Shown here: positions 17,445-28,745 of the stretch, in pieces
Position numbering within the stretch: position 1 is the stretch's first letter
Layout: every line of letters starts with the position of its first letter
Assembly (NCBI GenBank): GCA_947474565.1
Contig: CANJIS010000008.1
Coordinates: forward strand, 23,540-87,539
Source: Alphaproteobacteria bacterium
Lineage (GTDB): Bacteria > Pseudomonadota > Alphaproteobacteria > Micropepsales > Micropepsaceae
Direction of reading: 5' to 3'
DNA length: 64,000 nt
Notes under the pieces: model-generated
Told to the model about the DNA's origin: nothing
Database searches by the model: none
The model's input: the letters and a program-made list of their open reading frames with translations, nothing else
Made by a program: the position numbers and the translations under genes

Positions 17445-18098
17445 TTAGAACTCGGCTTCCAGCTCTTCGAGCGCAGCGGGTTCCGCCTTCGCTGCCTCGA
17501 TCCATTCCTGCATATCCGGCAGACTGAGAATGCTGTCGCAATAATCCTTGGCGGCGCGGTCCAGCTTCACGTCGTAAGTCTGGAATCGCGTCACCACCGG
17601 CGCGTACATCGCGTCGGCCAGCGTCATGGCGGCTCCGAACAGATAGGGGCCGCCATATTGCTTCTGGCATTCGCGCCAGATCGTCAGCACACGGTCTATA
17701 TCGGCTTGCGCCCCCGCCCAGATCTTGAATCCGGGATAGTGCGATTTCAGATTCATCGGCAGCGCCGAACGCAGATTCGTGAAGCCGGAATGCATCTCGC
17801 CGGATATGGCGCGGCAATGAGCACGCGCTGCCATATCCTTGGGCAATATGCCGGCGGCCGGAAAAGTTTCGTGGAGATACTCGGCTATCGCCAGCGTATC
17901 CCAGACTTTGATTCCATCGTGGCTCAGCGCCGGAACCAGGAATGACGGGGACAGGAGCAGCAGTTCGGCGCGGGCCGATGAGTCGCTTGCGGGCAGCATT
18001 TCCTCAGTAAAATCCAGCCCGGCCATGCGGCATAGCAGCCAGCCGCGCAGCGACCAGGAGGAGTAATTCTTGCTGGAAATCGTCAGGATAGCGCCCAC
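17445..18098 (-). CDS. Glutathione S-transferase family protein
   Basis: The 217-residue product has an N-terminal thioredoxin-fold domain beginning LTISSKNYSSWSLRGWLLC, with Ser/Tyr candidates for activating glutathione. LVPALSHDGIKVWDTLAIAEYL carries the usual cis-Pro and the glutathione-binding D-T/S. An all-helical C-terminal domain follows, with LADAMYAPVVTRFQTY. Residues fit the broad bacterial GST family that includes YfcF/YfcG-like members. The substrate cannot be assigned. It is a single gene divergent from phaZ. Confidence 0.85.
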   Translation of the reverse strand: MGAILTISSKNYSSWSLRGWLLCRMAGLDFTEEMLPASDSSARAELLLLSPSFLVPALSHDGIKVWDTLAIAEYLHETFPAAGILPKDMAARAHCRAISGEMHSGFTNLRSALPMNLKSHYPGFKIWAGAQADIDRVLTIWRECQKQYGGPYLFGAAMTLADAMYAPVVTRFQTYDVKLDRAAKDYCDSILSLPDMQEWIEAAKAEPAALEELEAEF

Positions 18099-18224
18099 AG
18101 GTTACCCGCCTCTATTTCAGACCTCGCAAAAGAATTATTTCGCACTGCAGCACAAAATGCATTAGTCTTTTTTAAGAGCCGGCATGATTATTTCATGAGC
18201 ACATGCGCTGGGGTGAATAGCCGA

Positions 18225-19442
18225 ATGCTGTATGACGCCTATGTGGCGCAATCGGATTTTCTGTCGCCTTTCCGCGCCCTCGCCGGATTGACGCGCGATG
18301 CATTGAGCGAAACCAGCTTCGGGCCGTTCGGCAACTATTTCTTCAAGGGCATTTCGGCGGGCGCCGACATCGCGTCCCGCGGCCACCTCACCCATCAACG
18401 CCCTGAATACGAAATTGCGTTTGCGGAACTTGAAGGCCGCACTGTGCCGGTGATCGAAGAGGTCGCGCTGGATACGCCTTTCGGCAATCTTCTGCATTTC
18501 CGCAAAGAGACCAATGTCTATCAGCCGCGCGTGCTGATCGTGGCGCCGATGGCGGGGCACTTCGCCACCCTGCTGCGCCAAACCGCGCGCACCATGCTGA
18601 ACGATCACGATGTCTATGTGACGGACTGGAAAAACGCCCGCGACGTGCCGCTGACGGCGGGGCCATTCGGCGTGGACGATTATATCGACACCCTGATCAA
18701 GTTCCTGGACAAGATCGGGCCCGGCGCCCACACGGTGGCGGTGTGCCAGCCCTGCGCTGCATTGTTGGCGGCGGTTGCGGTGATGTCGGAAACCAAGCAC
18801 CGCGCCACACCGCGTTCTATGACGCTGATGGCCGGCCCGGTGGATACTTCGATCAATCCCACCGACGTCAACCGGATGGCGAACAAGCACCCCATCGAAT
18901 GGTTTGAAAAGAACCTGATCGACAAGGTGCCCGCACGCTTCGCCGGTGCGGGCCGCAGGGTCTATCCCGGATTTCTGCAGATTTCGGCTTTCATGTCGAT
19001 GAACATGCCCCGCCACTGGCGGGCGCATGCCGACATGTATGGCGATCTTGTGCGCGGCAATACCGGCAAGGCAGACGCCAAGAAGAAGTTCTATGACGAG
19101 TATCTGGCGGTCTCAGACCTGCCGGCCGAATTCTACCTGGAGACGGTGCAGAAGATTTTCCAGGAATATCACCTGCCGCGCGGCCAGCTCCGCTATCGCG
19201 GCAATCTGATCAATCTCGCCGCCATTCGCAAAACCGCGCTGCTGACGGTGGAAGGCGAAAAAGACGACATCTGCTCCGTCGGCCAGACGGTGGCGGCGCA
19301 CGATCTGACGCCCGGCATCAAGCCCATGCGCAAGAAGCACTATGTCCAGGCGGGCGTCGGCCATTACGGCGTGTTTTCCGGCACCCGCTGGGCCACGCAG
19401 ATCTACCCGATGGTTAGATCGATTATCGCTGAGAGCGATTAG
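18225..19442 (+). CDS. phaZ: Intracellular polyhydroxyalkanoate depolymerase
   Basis: PhaZ hydrolyses intracellular PHB/PHA granules to mobilise carbon. The 405-residue product starts MLYDAYVAQSDFLSPFRA, typical of the Ralstonia PhaZ1 family. It contains VCQPCAALLA near residue 173, where Cys in VCQPC is the expected nucleophile in place of serine. The C-terminal KHYVQAGVGHYGVFSGTRW supplies the catalytic His. I prefer ATG 18225, preceded by GGGTG at 9 nt, over an ATG ten codons earlier at 18195. No PHA synthase or phasin gene is in the window. The stop overlaps that of the S1/P1 nuclease gene, and a 6-bp hairpin (19425-19439) precedes it. Confidence 0.93.
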   Translation: MLYDAYVAQSDFLSPFRALAGLTRDALSETSFGPFGNYFFKGISAGADIASRGHLTHQRPEYEIAFAELEGRTVPVIEEVALDTPFGNLLHFRKETNVYQPRVLIVAPMAGHFATLLRQTARTMLNDHDVYVTDWKNARDVPLTAGPFGVDDYIDTLIKFLDKIGPGAHTVAVCQPCAALLAAVAVMSETKHRATPRSMTLMAGPVDTSINPTDVNRMANKHPIEWFEKNLIDKVPARFAGAGRRVYPGFLQISAFMSMNMPRHWRAHADMYGDLVRGNTGKADAKKKFYDEYLAVSDLPAEFYLETVQKIFQEYHLPRGQLRYRGNLINLAAIRKTALLTVEGEKDDICSVGQTVAAHDLTPGIKPMRKKHYVQAGVGHYGVFSGTRWATQIYPMVRSIIAESD

Positions 19443-20239
19443 CGGAAAATTCCGTTCAGCATCGCGCCCAGGCGCAGGCCTGCCCGTGTTAACTGCAATC
19501 GCGTCAGATCCCTCTCCCTCCGTGGATAATCCGGCGGCAAGGTGATGCGCCCTGACCGGGGTAGTGGGGCATAAATTTCCCGCGCCGCAATGATCAGACT
19601 TTCATTGGCCCAATCGGCCGGCGTGCCGCTTTCCAGTTCCTTTTTCTGTGCGCGGCTGAGATGCGCTTCGATATCGGCGGCGATGCGCTCGGAATCATTG
19701 CCCATCACCGCCACCACATCCTGATCCCAGACCTGGTGCAGGTTCAGGCGCTTTCCCCGCAAGCGCACCGTCACATCATTGCCGCCCTTGTCGTGCCGGT
19801 CTGCGGCGTGCAGCGGCTGATGCAGATCGCCGACAAAATGGATCAGGAACAACAGGGCTTCCCGTTTCACAGTCCTGGAGGCGCGTGGATCGCGCAGGAC
19901 CGCGGCATCGCGTTCGATCTGCGCCACCACGCAATTGCCGCCCGGGCAATCCCGCGCCGGTTGATAGCGGCCGGTGCCCAATTCGATATTCACATAATGC
20001 CAGGGATTGGTTTGCGGGCGCTGCTGGCGAATCTCATCAGCCCAGCTGGCGTCCAGAACGATCATCGCCTCACCGCCCAGAAGCGATGCAATCTGCGCAC
20101 GCGCTTTCTGCGTCAATTGACGCGCCGCGATGCCGGCGACGATCTGATGCCCCTCTGGCGCCCATGCCAAAGCGGGTTCGGCGGCGAGAAGAGCCAGCAG
20201 AAAGGCGGAGAATCGCAGAGGCCACTGCATCGCTGCCAT
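19439..20239 (-). CDS. Exported S1/P1-type nuclease
   Basis: This is a zinc-dependent phospholipase-C-fold nuclease that cleaves single-stranded nucleic acids in the periplasm or medium. The signal peptide is MAAMQWPLRFSAFLLALLAA, with cleavage before WAPEGHQIVAGIA. That leaves Trp as mature residue 1, which is the zinc ligand in this family. Other ligands are in DASWADEIR, PWHYVNI, LLFLIHFVGDLHQPLHAADR and GGNDVTV with NLHQVWD. I chose the ATG at 20239, since the longer reading begins at TTG and places charged residues ahead of the signal peptide. It is a single gene divergent from the M23 peptidase. Confidence 0.9.
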   Translation of the reverse strand: MAAMQWPLRFSAFLLALLAAEPALAWAPEGHQIVAGIAARQLTQKARAQIASLLGGEAMIVLDASWADEIRQQRPQTNPWHYVNIELGTGRYQPARDCPGGNCVVAQIERDAAVLRDPRASRTVKREALLFLIHFVGDLHQPLHAADRHDKGGNDVTVRLRGKRLNLHQVWDQDVVAVMGNDSERIAADIEAHLSRAQKKELESGTPADWANESLIIAAREIYAPLPRSGRITLPPDYPRRERDLTRLQLTRAGLRLGAMLNGIFR

Positions 20240-20303
20240 TAGACGCGAAGCCGGTAAATTGGAGAAGTTCCAAATCAATCAATGCGGCCAATGCCTTGCG
20301 GGG

Positions 20304-20333
20304 TTGACCAAGTCCTAACAAGTAAGGCCTAAT
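20304..20333 (+). promoter_or_regulatory. Candidate promoter of the M23 peptidase gene
   Basis: TTGACC (5 of 6) and CCTAAT (4 of 6) are spaced 18 bp apart in the divergent region, predicting a leader of about 80 nt before the GTG start. Confidence 0.4.
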
Positions 20334-20421
20334 GATTCCGGTCGCACGCCGGGGGATAGGCTTGCGGGCTTTTTGGGCTGGGGTGCGCGCGTCTGTTCGC
20401 CCCGAATGACAGAGAACCGAC

Positions 20422-21999
20422 GTGGACCAGTATGTGAACGGCCGCTCGCGGCTTTCTTTGCGCAACCGCACGCAGCGATTGGGCGCCAAGCTGGCGACCA
20501 CCGATGGCCGCTGGGCGCTGGTTTCTTCTTCGATGACCTTACTGGTGGCGGGCGCCGTCGGCTGGATGGCGCTGGGCACCATGCCCCAGGCCCCCGCGGT
20601 GCGCACCAATCGCACCGCCCTTCCCTATGAATTGTTCCTGAAGCTGGTGCGGGCCGGTGGCGCGCGGCAGCTTGCATCCATCGCGCCGCAATTCGCGCCC
20701 CCGCCGGAAACCCGGGCCCCTGAAATCCCCGATGTGGAAACGCGCAGCGTGACGCTGGATTCCGGCGACACATTGGCGGGCGCCATGGAAGATGCCGGTG
20801 TTTCCAAAACCGACGCCAATGCCGTGATCCTCGCCCTGGGCAAGGGCTTCAATCCCCGCACCCTGAAGGCGGGCATGAGTCTGGACATCACCTATAACGT
20901 CGCCATGATTGATGCCACCGGCGCCCCGCCCGCGCCCAAGACCACCGTGGTGATGGTCAATCGCAAGCCGGTGACCGTGCCGGTGGAAGAAGACAGCGGC
21001 GCCGACGCCAAGGAAACTTTGTCCGAGCCGATATCGCGGCTGCTGTCGCTGCATTTCTCGCCGACCATCGAGCAAGAGATCACGGTTACCCGCGATCTGT
21101 CCGGCGCCTTCACCGCCCGCACCGACCAGAAAGAGTTGAACGTCCATCATCACAGGGCCGGGGCCACCATCGATTCCAGCCTTTATCTCGCCGGCATGCA
21201 GGCTGGCATTCCCGCCGACATCGTGGTCGAGATGATCCGGATGTTCTCCTACAAGGTGGACTTCCAGCGCGATCTGCAGCCGGGTGACAGCTTCGAAGTC
21301 TATTACGATTATTACTACACGCCGGAAAATCAGCCGGCGAAGATCGGCAACATTTCCTATGCCCGCATGCATCTCAGCGGCAAGGACATCGTGCTCTATC
21401 GCTATGCTCCGCGCGCCGATGAGTCCGGCGACTATTTCGATCCCAAGGGCCAATCGGCCAAGGGCATGCTGATGAAGACGCCGGTGGACGGCGCGCGCAT
21501 TTCATCCGGCTTCGGATCGCGCTTCCATCCCGTGCTGGGCTTCACCCGCATGCACAAGGGCGTGGACTTTGCAGTGCCCAAGGGAACGCCAGTGATGGCG
21601 GCGGGCGCGGGCACCGTCAGCTTCATGGGCTGGGCCAATGGCTATGGCAATTTCGTGGTGATCAATCACACCAACGGTTATGCCACCGCTTATGGGCATC
21701 TATCGCGTTTTGCGCCCGGCATGCGCCGCGGCGCGCATGTCTCCCAGGGCTCGGTCTTCGCCTATAGCGGCATGACCGGCCTGGCCACCGGCCCGCACCT
21801 GCATTACGAAATCCGCGTCAATGGCGGCCAGGTCAATCCGCTGCGGGTGAAGATCGCCGATGGCCGCCAGCTGGGCGGCGCCGAACTGCGCGCCTTCCTG
21901 CAGGAACGCCTGAAGATGGATCACCTTCTGGCCTCGACCCCGCTCGAGACCAAGGTTGCCGATGTCAGCACCGATCTGCGCCAGGCGCGCGTAAAATAA
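20422..21999 (+). CDS. Membrane-anchored M23 (LytM) peptidoglycan endopeptidase
   Basis: The 525-residue protein has a basic N-terminus and one membrane anchor near residues 35-55 (SSMTLLVAGAVGWMALG). A periplasmic region follows containing LDSGDTLAGAMEDAGVS, a probable LysM/OapA-like or SLT-control domain. The C-terminal peptidase M23 domain (about 350-460) has FGSRFHPVLG, HKGVDFAVPKGTPV and GPHLHYEIRVNG, so the zinc ligands HxxxD and HxH are intact and the enzyme should be active. It resembles E. coli MepM. The start is a GTG; no in-frame ATG lies nearby. The stop is embedded in a perfect 10-bp palindrome. Confidence 0.9.
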   Translation: MDQYVNGRSRLSLRNRTQRLGAKLATTDGRWALVSSSMTLLVAGAVGWMALGTMPQAPAVRTNRTALPYELFLKLVRAGGARQLASIAPQFAPPPETRAPEIPDVETRSVTLDSGDTLAGAMEDAGVSKTDANAVILALGKGFNPRTLKAGMSLDITYNVAMIDATGAPPAPKTTVVMVNRKPVTVPVEEDSGADAKETLSEPISRLLSLHFSPTIEQEITVTRDLSGAFTARTDQKELNVHHHRAGATIDSSLYLAGMQAGIPADIVVEMIRMFSYKVDFQRDLQPGDSFEVYYDYYYTPENQPAKIGNISYARMHLSGKDIVLYRYAPRADESGDYFDPKGQSAKGMLMKTPVDGARISSGFGSRFHPVLGFTRMHKGVDFAVPKGTPVMAAGAGTVSFMGWANGYGNFVVINHTNGYATAYGHLSRFAPGMRRGAHVSQGSVFAYSGMTGLATGPHLHYEIRVNGGQVNPLRVKIADGRQLGGAELRAFLQERLKMDHLLASTPLETKVADVSTDLRQARVK

Positions 22000-22014
22000 C
22001 GCTCGCGTTATTTT
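21993..22014 (+). terminator. Hairpin spanning the M23 gene stop codon
   Basis: AAAATAACGC and GCGTTATTTT form a perfect 10-bp inverted repeat with a 2-nt loop. The left arm contains the TAA stop and the right arm ends in four T residues. It is self-complementary, so it could serve either strand. Confidence 0.6.
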
Positions 22015-22020
22015 GCGAGC

Positions 22021-22044
22021 GTCCCCGCGAAGGCGGGGACCCAG
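22021..22044. repeat. REP-like palindrome, copy 1
   Basis: GTCCCCGC-GAAG-GCGGGGAC followed by CCAG. A related element with a compensating G-U pair lies at 52608-52631. This pattern is typical of dispersed extragenic palindromes in proteobacteria. Confidence 0.65.
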
Positions 22045-22066
22045 AATAAAAGAGCCAAGTAGCGCC

Positions 22067-24697
<2,631 letters not shown>

Positions 24698-24768
24698 TCT
24701 GTCTCCGGCCTGCCCCGGCTGGGCGCAGGATATTAGGTACGACCCCGTTAAGGCGTCGTTCCCGGAGG

Positions 24769-24797
24769 ATATGGGAAGGTAGAACCGCCCCTGCAAG
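24769..24797 (-). promoter_or_regulatory. RpoH-like heat-shock promoter of clpB
   Basis: On the minus strand CTTG (24797-24794) and CCCATAT (24775-24769) are separated by 18 bp. This is close to the alphaproteobacterial sigma-32 pattern CTTG-N17-CYTATNT, and it lies about 70 bp before the clpB ATG. The position and the gene's heat-shock role support it. Confidence 0.6.
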
Positions 24798-24812
24798 GTG
24801 AGGCAGGACCCT

Positions 24813-24836
24813 AAAAAAGCTCCAGTGGAGCTTTTT
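24813..24836 (-). terminator. Bidirectional intrinsic terminator after the DUF4167 gene
   Basis: AAAAAAGCTCC-AGT-GGAGCTTTTT. On the minus strand the stem GGAGC is followed by a run of six T residues, 43 nt after the DUF4167 stop. The A-tract on the other side makes it symmetrical. It separates DUF4167 transcription from the clpB promoter. Confidence 0.8.
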
Positions 24837-24878
24837 CCGGCCGAACGATTTCCGGCAAAATTAAGGGTTTAAGGCGAG

Positions 24879-25361
24879 TTAGTTGACCTCGGCCTCGTCG
24901 CCCTCTTCCTCGCCCTGCCCGCTGTCATTGAGCGAGAAGGACGGGCCGCTGCCCGGCTGGGGCTGCTGAGGCTGTTGCGGCTGGCCCTGCTGCTGAGGCA
25001 AGGGCTGGCCATTCGCATCCAGGGGGCGCGGATTCTGCGCCGCCTGCTGGGCGGCGTATTGAGCCTGCTGGGCCTGCTGCGCCGCCATGATGCGGAAGTA
25101 ATGCTCGGCATGCTGCAGGTAATTCTCAGCGGTGACGCGGTCGCCTGAGCTGTTGGAATCGCGCGCCAGCTGGAGATACTTTTCATAAACATGGGCGGCC
25201 GAGCCGCGAATCTTCACTTCCGGGCCGGACGAGTCGAAAGTGCGGTTGGGGTTGAAGCCACCACCGCCGCCGCCACCACCGCCGCCATTATTGCTGCCGC
25301 CGCCGCCACCGCCGCCACCATTGTTGTGCGGTCTGCGGCCACCTCTACGAGAGCGCTTCAC
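24879..25361 (-). CDS. DUF4167 protein with Gly/Asn-rich N-terminus
   Basis: The 160-residue product has a basic start, MKRSRRGGRRPHNNG, then two poly-glycine runs of about 8 and 10 residues separated by SNN. The DUF4167 core follows (about residues 38-95): FDSSGPEVKIRGSAAHVYEK and ENYLQHAEHYFRIMAA. The tail is rich in Gln/Pro and ends acidic. The function is unknown; the basic, RGG-like disordered head suggests nucleic-acid binding, which is inference. The start is a GTG with an in-frame stop a few codons upstream. It sits between prmC and clpB, the conserved alphaproteobacterial order. Confidence 0.85.
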   Translation of the reverse strand: MKRSRRGGRRPHNNGGGGGGGGSNNGGGGGGGGGGFNPNRTFDSSGPEVKIRGSAAHVYEKYLQLARDSNSSGDRVTAENYLQHAEHYFRIMAAQQAQQAQYAAQQAAQNPRPLDANGQPLPQQQGQPQQPQQPQPGSGPSFSLNDSGQGEEEGDEAEVN

Positions 25362-25583
25362 GTTAGCCCCATTATTGTAATTGCCCAGTGTGTTTTTCCT
25401 TCACGCGCGGACGCTCGCAATCGAGCTGATACAGCGCGGTGCAAACTTCGTTTTAGAGTCCCCTGGCCGCCTTTTCTGGCGGCGCCTGCCGTCCGCTTTT
25501 CGCGAAAACGGCTGGAATCTCTCGATCCCGACGCACCCAACCTAAGCGATAGGGGCGGCTTTTCCAAGGCCCGATAGGGTTTT

Positions 25584-26414
25584 TCAGGCCTTTTCCAGCA
25601 CCAAAGCCCTTGGAATCCCGGCCAGATCGGGGGTAATGCGACGGACCGTCAGGCCGGAATCCCGGAACAAAAGTTCCATTTCTGCGGCCTGTCCGGCCCC
25701 TATCTCCAAAATTGCCTGCCCTTGGCTTTTCAGCAACCGCGGCAATAGCCGGGCCAGCGCGCGATAGGCATCCAGGCCGTCGGCGCCGCCATCCAAAGCC
25801 GCGTGCGGCTCGTGATCTGCCACATCCGGCTCCAGCCCGGCGATGTCACCGGCGGGAATGTAGGGCGGGTTGCTGAAGATAAGATCGAAGCTGTTTTCAG
25901 GCGCCGTGCCCCAATCGGCGTGGCGGATTTCGGCGCGGTCCAGCATCAGGCGCTGGGCGTTCAGCTTGGCCCAGGGATAGGCCGCATCCGACAATTCAAA
26001 TCCGATGCCGCTGGCATTGGGAAATTCCTTGAGCGCCGCGATCAGAAGAATGCCCGACCCTGCCCCAAGATCAGCGATCCGCAACGGCGCGTTGCGGTTG
26101 GGAAAAATCCGCAACGCTTCTTCGATCAGGGTTTCGCTGTCGGGGCGCGGCACCAGCACGCCGGGCCCGACCCGGAAATCCATGCTCCAGAATTCCTTGC
26201 GGCCGGTGATATAGGCCGAAGGCTCCCGCGCCGCCCGCCGCGCCACCAGGCCTTCAAACGCCAAGGCCTGTTCGTGTGTCGGGTTGATGGCGCCAAGGGT
26301 TTCGTCGCGCGTAACGCCCAGAGCATGGGCCAGAAGCAGCCGGGCTTCGGCGCGCGGGCTTTCAATCCCCGCATCCGCCAGCCTTTTGGCTGCTTCGTCT
26401 AGGGTCACGCCCAT
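25584..26414 (-). CDS. prmC: Release factor N5-glutamine methyltransferase PrmC
   Basis: PrmC methylates the glutamine of the GGQ loop in release factors. The 276-residue product has an N-terminal helical domain with AEARLLLAHALG, then YITGRKEFW, SAM-binding DLGAGSGILLIAAL and the catalytic FSNPPYIP motif. The ATG at 26414 is 7 nt after the prfA stop, so enzyme and substrate are encoded together. The open frame extends into prfA, but homology starts at MGVTLDEAAKRL. AAGGCC/GGCCTT arms (25566-25592) span the stop codon. Confidence 0.96.
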   Translation of the reverse strand: MGVTLDEAAKRLADAGIESPRAEARLLLAHALGVTRDETLGAINPTHEQALAFEGLVARRAAREPSAYITGRKEFWSMDFRVGPGVLVPRPDSETLIEEALRIFPNRNAPLRIADLGAGSGILLIAALKEFPNASGIGFELSDAAYPWAKLNAQRLMLDRAEIRHADWGTAPENSFDLIFSNPPYIPAGDIAGLEPDVADHEPHAALDGGADGLDAYRALARLLPRLLKSQGQAILEIGAGQAAEMELLFRDSGLTVRRITPDLAGIPRALVLEKA

Positions 26415-26421
26415 CTTCCTA

Positions 26422-27504
26422 TCAAGAATCCGCCGCTTCGAATTCCGCCAGCCGGTCAGCCTGATCCTGGGTAACCAGCGCGTCCACGATCTGCCCGAGT
26501 TCATCGCCGGCGACGATCCGTGACAGGTTATAAAGCGTCAGGTTGATGCGATGGTCTGTCACGCGCCCTTGCGGATAATTGTACGTGCGTATGCGCTCAC
26601 TGCGGTCACCGGACCCCACCAGACTTTTGCGCTCACTGGCGCGGGCGGAATCGACGCGCTTGCGTTCTGCGTCAAACAGCTTGGCCTTCAGCATCATCAT
26701 CGCCTTGGCCTTGTTCTTGTGCTGGGATTTTTCTTCCTGCATCGCCACAACAGTATTGGTGGGAAGATGGGTGATGCGCACAGCACTGTCGGTTTTGTTG
26801 ACGTGCTGGCCGCCCGCGCCCTGCGCCCGGTACGTGTCGATCCGAAGATCCTTGTCGTTGATCTCGATGTCCACATCCTCGGCTTCCGGCAGCACCGCCA
26901 CCGTGGCCGCTGAGGTGTGGATGCGGCCCTGGTTTTCCGTCGCCGGAACGCGCTGAACCCGGTGCACGCCGCTTTCAAATTTCAGCTTGGCGTAGACGCC
27001 GCGGCCTTCCACTTCCAGCACCGCATCCTTGTAGCCGCCCAGATCGCTCTCGGAGAGCGACATGATTTCGGTTTTCCAGCCCTGCAATCCGCAATAACGC
27101 TGATACATGCCCAGCAGATCGGCGGCGAACAACGCCGCTTCATCGCCGCCGGTACCGGCACGGATTTCGACAATGGCCGAGGATTCATCCGCCGCGTCGC
27201 GCGGCAGAAGCTGAATCTTCAATTGCTGGTCCAGCTCCGTCAATTGCTGGCGCAGATCGGCGCGCTCCTGTTCCGCCAGCGAGCGCATTTCGGAATCCCC
27301 GGCGGGATCGGCGATCAGGGCCTCGGTGTCTTCCAGCTGAGTCTGGGCCTGGCGATAGGCGCGCGCGCTTTCGATTACCGGCGCCAGCTCGGCATGTTCA
27401 CGGGAGAGTTTGACAAAGGCCGCGCCAGCCGCGCCCGACGCCATTTCGCTTTCAATGGCGGAAAAACGGTCGAGCAGGCGCTCAAGCTTGGCAGCGGGGA
27501 TCAT
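26422..27504 (-). CDS. prfA: Peptide chain release factor 1
   Basis: RF1 recognises UAA and UAG stop codons and triggers peptide release. The 360-residue product has the catalytic [15 protein letters not shown] loop near residue 230 and the decoding PxT-type region in the central domain. [20 protein letters not shown] is a further family signature. Length is standard. It is followed by prmC. Upstream lie two hairpins separating it from ispG. Confidence 0.97.
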   Translation of the reverse strand: MIPAAKLERLLDRFSAIESEMASGAAGAAFVKLSREHAELAPVIESARAYRQAQTQLEDTEALIADPAGDSEMRSLAEQERADLRQQLTELDQQLKIQLLPRDAADESSAIVEIRAGTGGDEAALFAADLLGMYQRYCGLQGWKTEIMSLSESDLGGYKDAVLEVEGRGVYAKLKFESGVHRVQRVPATENQGRIHTSAATVAVLPEAEDVDIEINDKDLRIDTYRAQGAGGQHVNKTDSAVRITHLPTNTVVAMQEEKSQHKNKAKAMMMLKAKLFDAERKRVDSARASERKSLVGSGDRSERIRTYNYPQGRVTDHRINLTLYNLSRIVAGDELGQIVDALVTQDQADRLAEFEAADS

Positions 27505-27515
27505 TGTCTTTTGTC

Positions 27516-27538
27516 ATGGCCGGGCTTGACCCGGCCAT
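27516..27538. repeat. Dispersed palindrome of the 'MAGLDPAIH' type
   Basis: ATGGCCGGG-CTTGA-CCCGGCCAT is a perfect 9-bp stem. Read forward it encodes MAGLDPAIH, a spurious peptide well known from this repeat in many alphaproteobacterial genomes. Five T residues follow shortly on the plus strand. Confidence 0.65.
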
Positions 27539-27570
27539 CCATTTTTATCGAAAAAAGATTGCGGCCTGGG

Positions 27571-27592
27571 TGGCCGCCTCGGCGGGCGGCCA
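27571..27592. terminator. GC-rich hairpin after ispG
   Basis: TGGCCGCC-TCGGCG-GGCGGCCA is an 8-bp perfect stem starting 5 nt beyond the ispG stop in the minus direction. There is no strong U-tract. It probably acts as the ispG transcript end together with the neighbouring palindrome. Confidence 0.45.
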
Positions 27593-27596
27593 TGGA

Positions 27597-28736
27597 CTAC
27601 TGCGCGGCTTCAAGCGGCTCCGACGTACCATTGCGGGTCGCTTCGATTTCGGCGGCCTTCTTCTCGCAAAGCTCCACCACATGCTCGACCAGGTCTTCAT
27701 TGCCGAGCTTGTAGGCGGGTTTGCCGTTCAGATAGATCATGCCATGGCCCTTTCCGGCGCCGCCGCCGGTAAAGGCCAGATCGGTTTCCTTGGCTTCGCC
27801 CGGGCCATTGACGACACAGCCGATGATGGACAGCGACATGGGTGTGGCGATGTGCTTCAGCCGTTCTTCCAGCGTCTTCACGGTGTCGATGACGTTGAAA
27901 CCCTGGCGGGCGCAGGACGGGCAGGAAACAATGTTGACGCCACGATGGCGCAGATTGAGCGACTTGAGAATATCGAAGCCCACGCGAACTTCTTCCACCG
28001 GATCGGCGGACAGCGAGACGCGGATGGTGTCGCCGATGCCGCTCCACAAGAGCATGCCCATGCCGATGGAGGATTTCACCGTGCCGGAAATCATGCCGCC
28101 GGCTTCGGTGATGCCGACATGCAGCGGACAATCAATCGCTTCCGACAGGGCCTGATAGGCGGCCACCGCCAGGAACGGGTCCGACGCCTTCACCGAAATC
28201 TTGTATTCGCGGAAATCCAGGTCATCGAGAATTTTGGCGTGGTTCAACGCGCTCTCGACCATCGCTTCGGGGCAAGGCTCGCCATACTTTTCAAGCAGGT
28301 CGGCTTCGAGCGAACCGGCATTGACGCCGATGCGCATGGAGCAGCCATGATCCTTGGCTGCCTGAACGACTTCGCGCACCCGCGCGGGTGAACCGATATT
28401 GCCGGGATTGATGCGCAGGCAGGCCGCACCGTTCACCGCCGCCTCGATGGCGCGCTTATAGTGAAAATGAATATCGGCCACGACCGGAATGGCGGAGGCC
28501 TTGGTGATGGCCTTCATCACCGCGGTGGCGTCTTCGTCCGGGCAGGACACGCGCACGATATCGGCGCCGGCCTCTTCGATCTGGCGGATCTGATCAATGG
28601 TGGCGCGCGAATCACCGGTGATGGTGTTGGTCATGGTCTGGACCGTAATCGGCGAGTCGCCGCCGACCGGCACTTTGCCGACCATGATTTGGCGCGATTT
28701 GCGCCGATGAATGTCGCGATAGGCCCGAACGCTCAT
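27597..28736 (-). CDS. ispG: 4-hydroxy-3-methylbut-2-enyl diphosphate synthase
   Basis: IspG is the [4Fe-4S] enzyme that reductively opens MEcPP to HMBPP in the MEP pathway. The 379-residue product has the TIM-barrel start [24 protein letters not shown] and RINPGNIG. The cluster ligands are in [12 protein letters not shown] and [11 protein letters not shown], with the conserved Glu of the last motif. It shares its pathway with ispDF at 7.4 kb. It lies 9 nt downstream of the RodZ-like gene, probably in one operon. The C-terminus has a short extra tail ending in Gln. Confidence 0.97.
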   Translation of the reverse strand: MSVRAYRDIHRRKSRQIMVGKVPVGGDSPITVQTMTNTITGDSRATIDQIRQIEEAGADIVRVSCPDEDATAVMKAITKASAIPVVADIHFHYKRAIEAAVNGAACLRINPGNIGSPARVREVVQAAKDHGCSMRIGVNAGSLEADLLEKYGEPCPEAMVESALNHAKILDDLDFREYKISVKASDPFLAVAAYQALSEAIDCPLHVGITEAGGMISGTVKSSIGMGMLLWSGIGDTIRVSLSADPVEEVRVGFDILKSLNLRHRGVNIVSCPSCARQGFNVIDTVKTLEERLKHIATPMSLSIIGCVVNGPGEAKETDLAFTGGGAGKGHGMIYLNGKPAYKLGNEDLVEHVVELCEKKAAEIEATRNGTSEPLEAAQ

Positions 28737-28745
28737 AAGGCTTCC

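Noticed and set aside
27504..28391. A 295-codon plus-strand frame starting [13 protein letters not shown]
   Set aside because: It begins in a known dispersed palindrome and continues antisense to ispG; it is not a gene.
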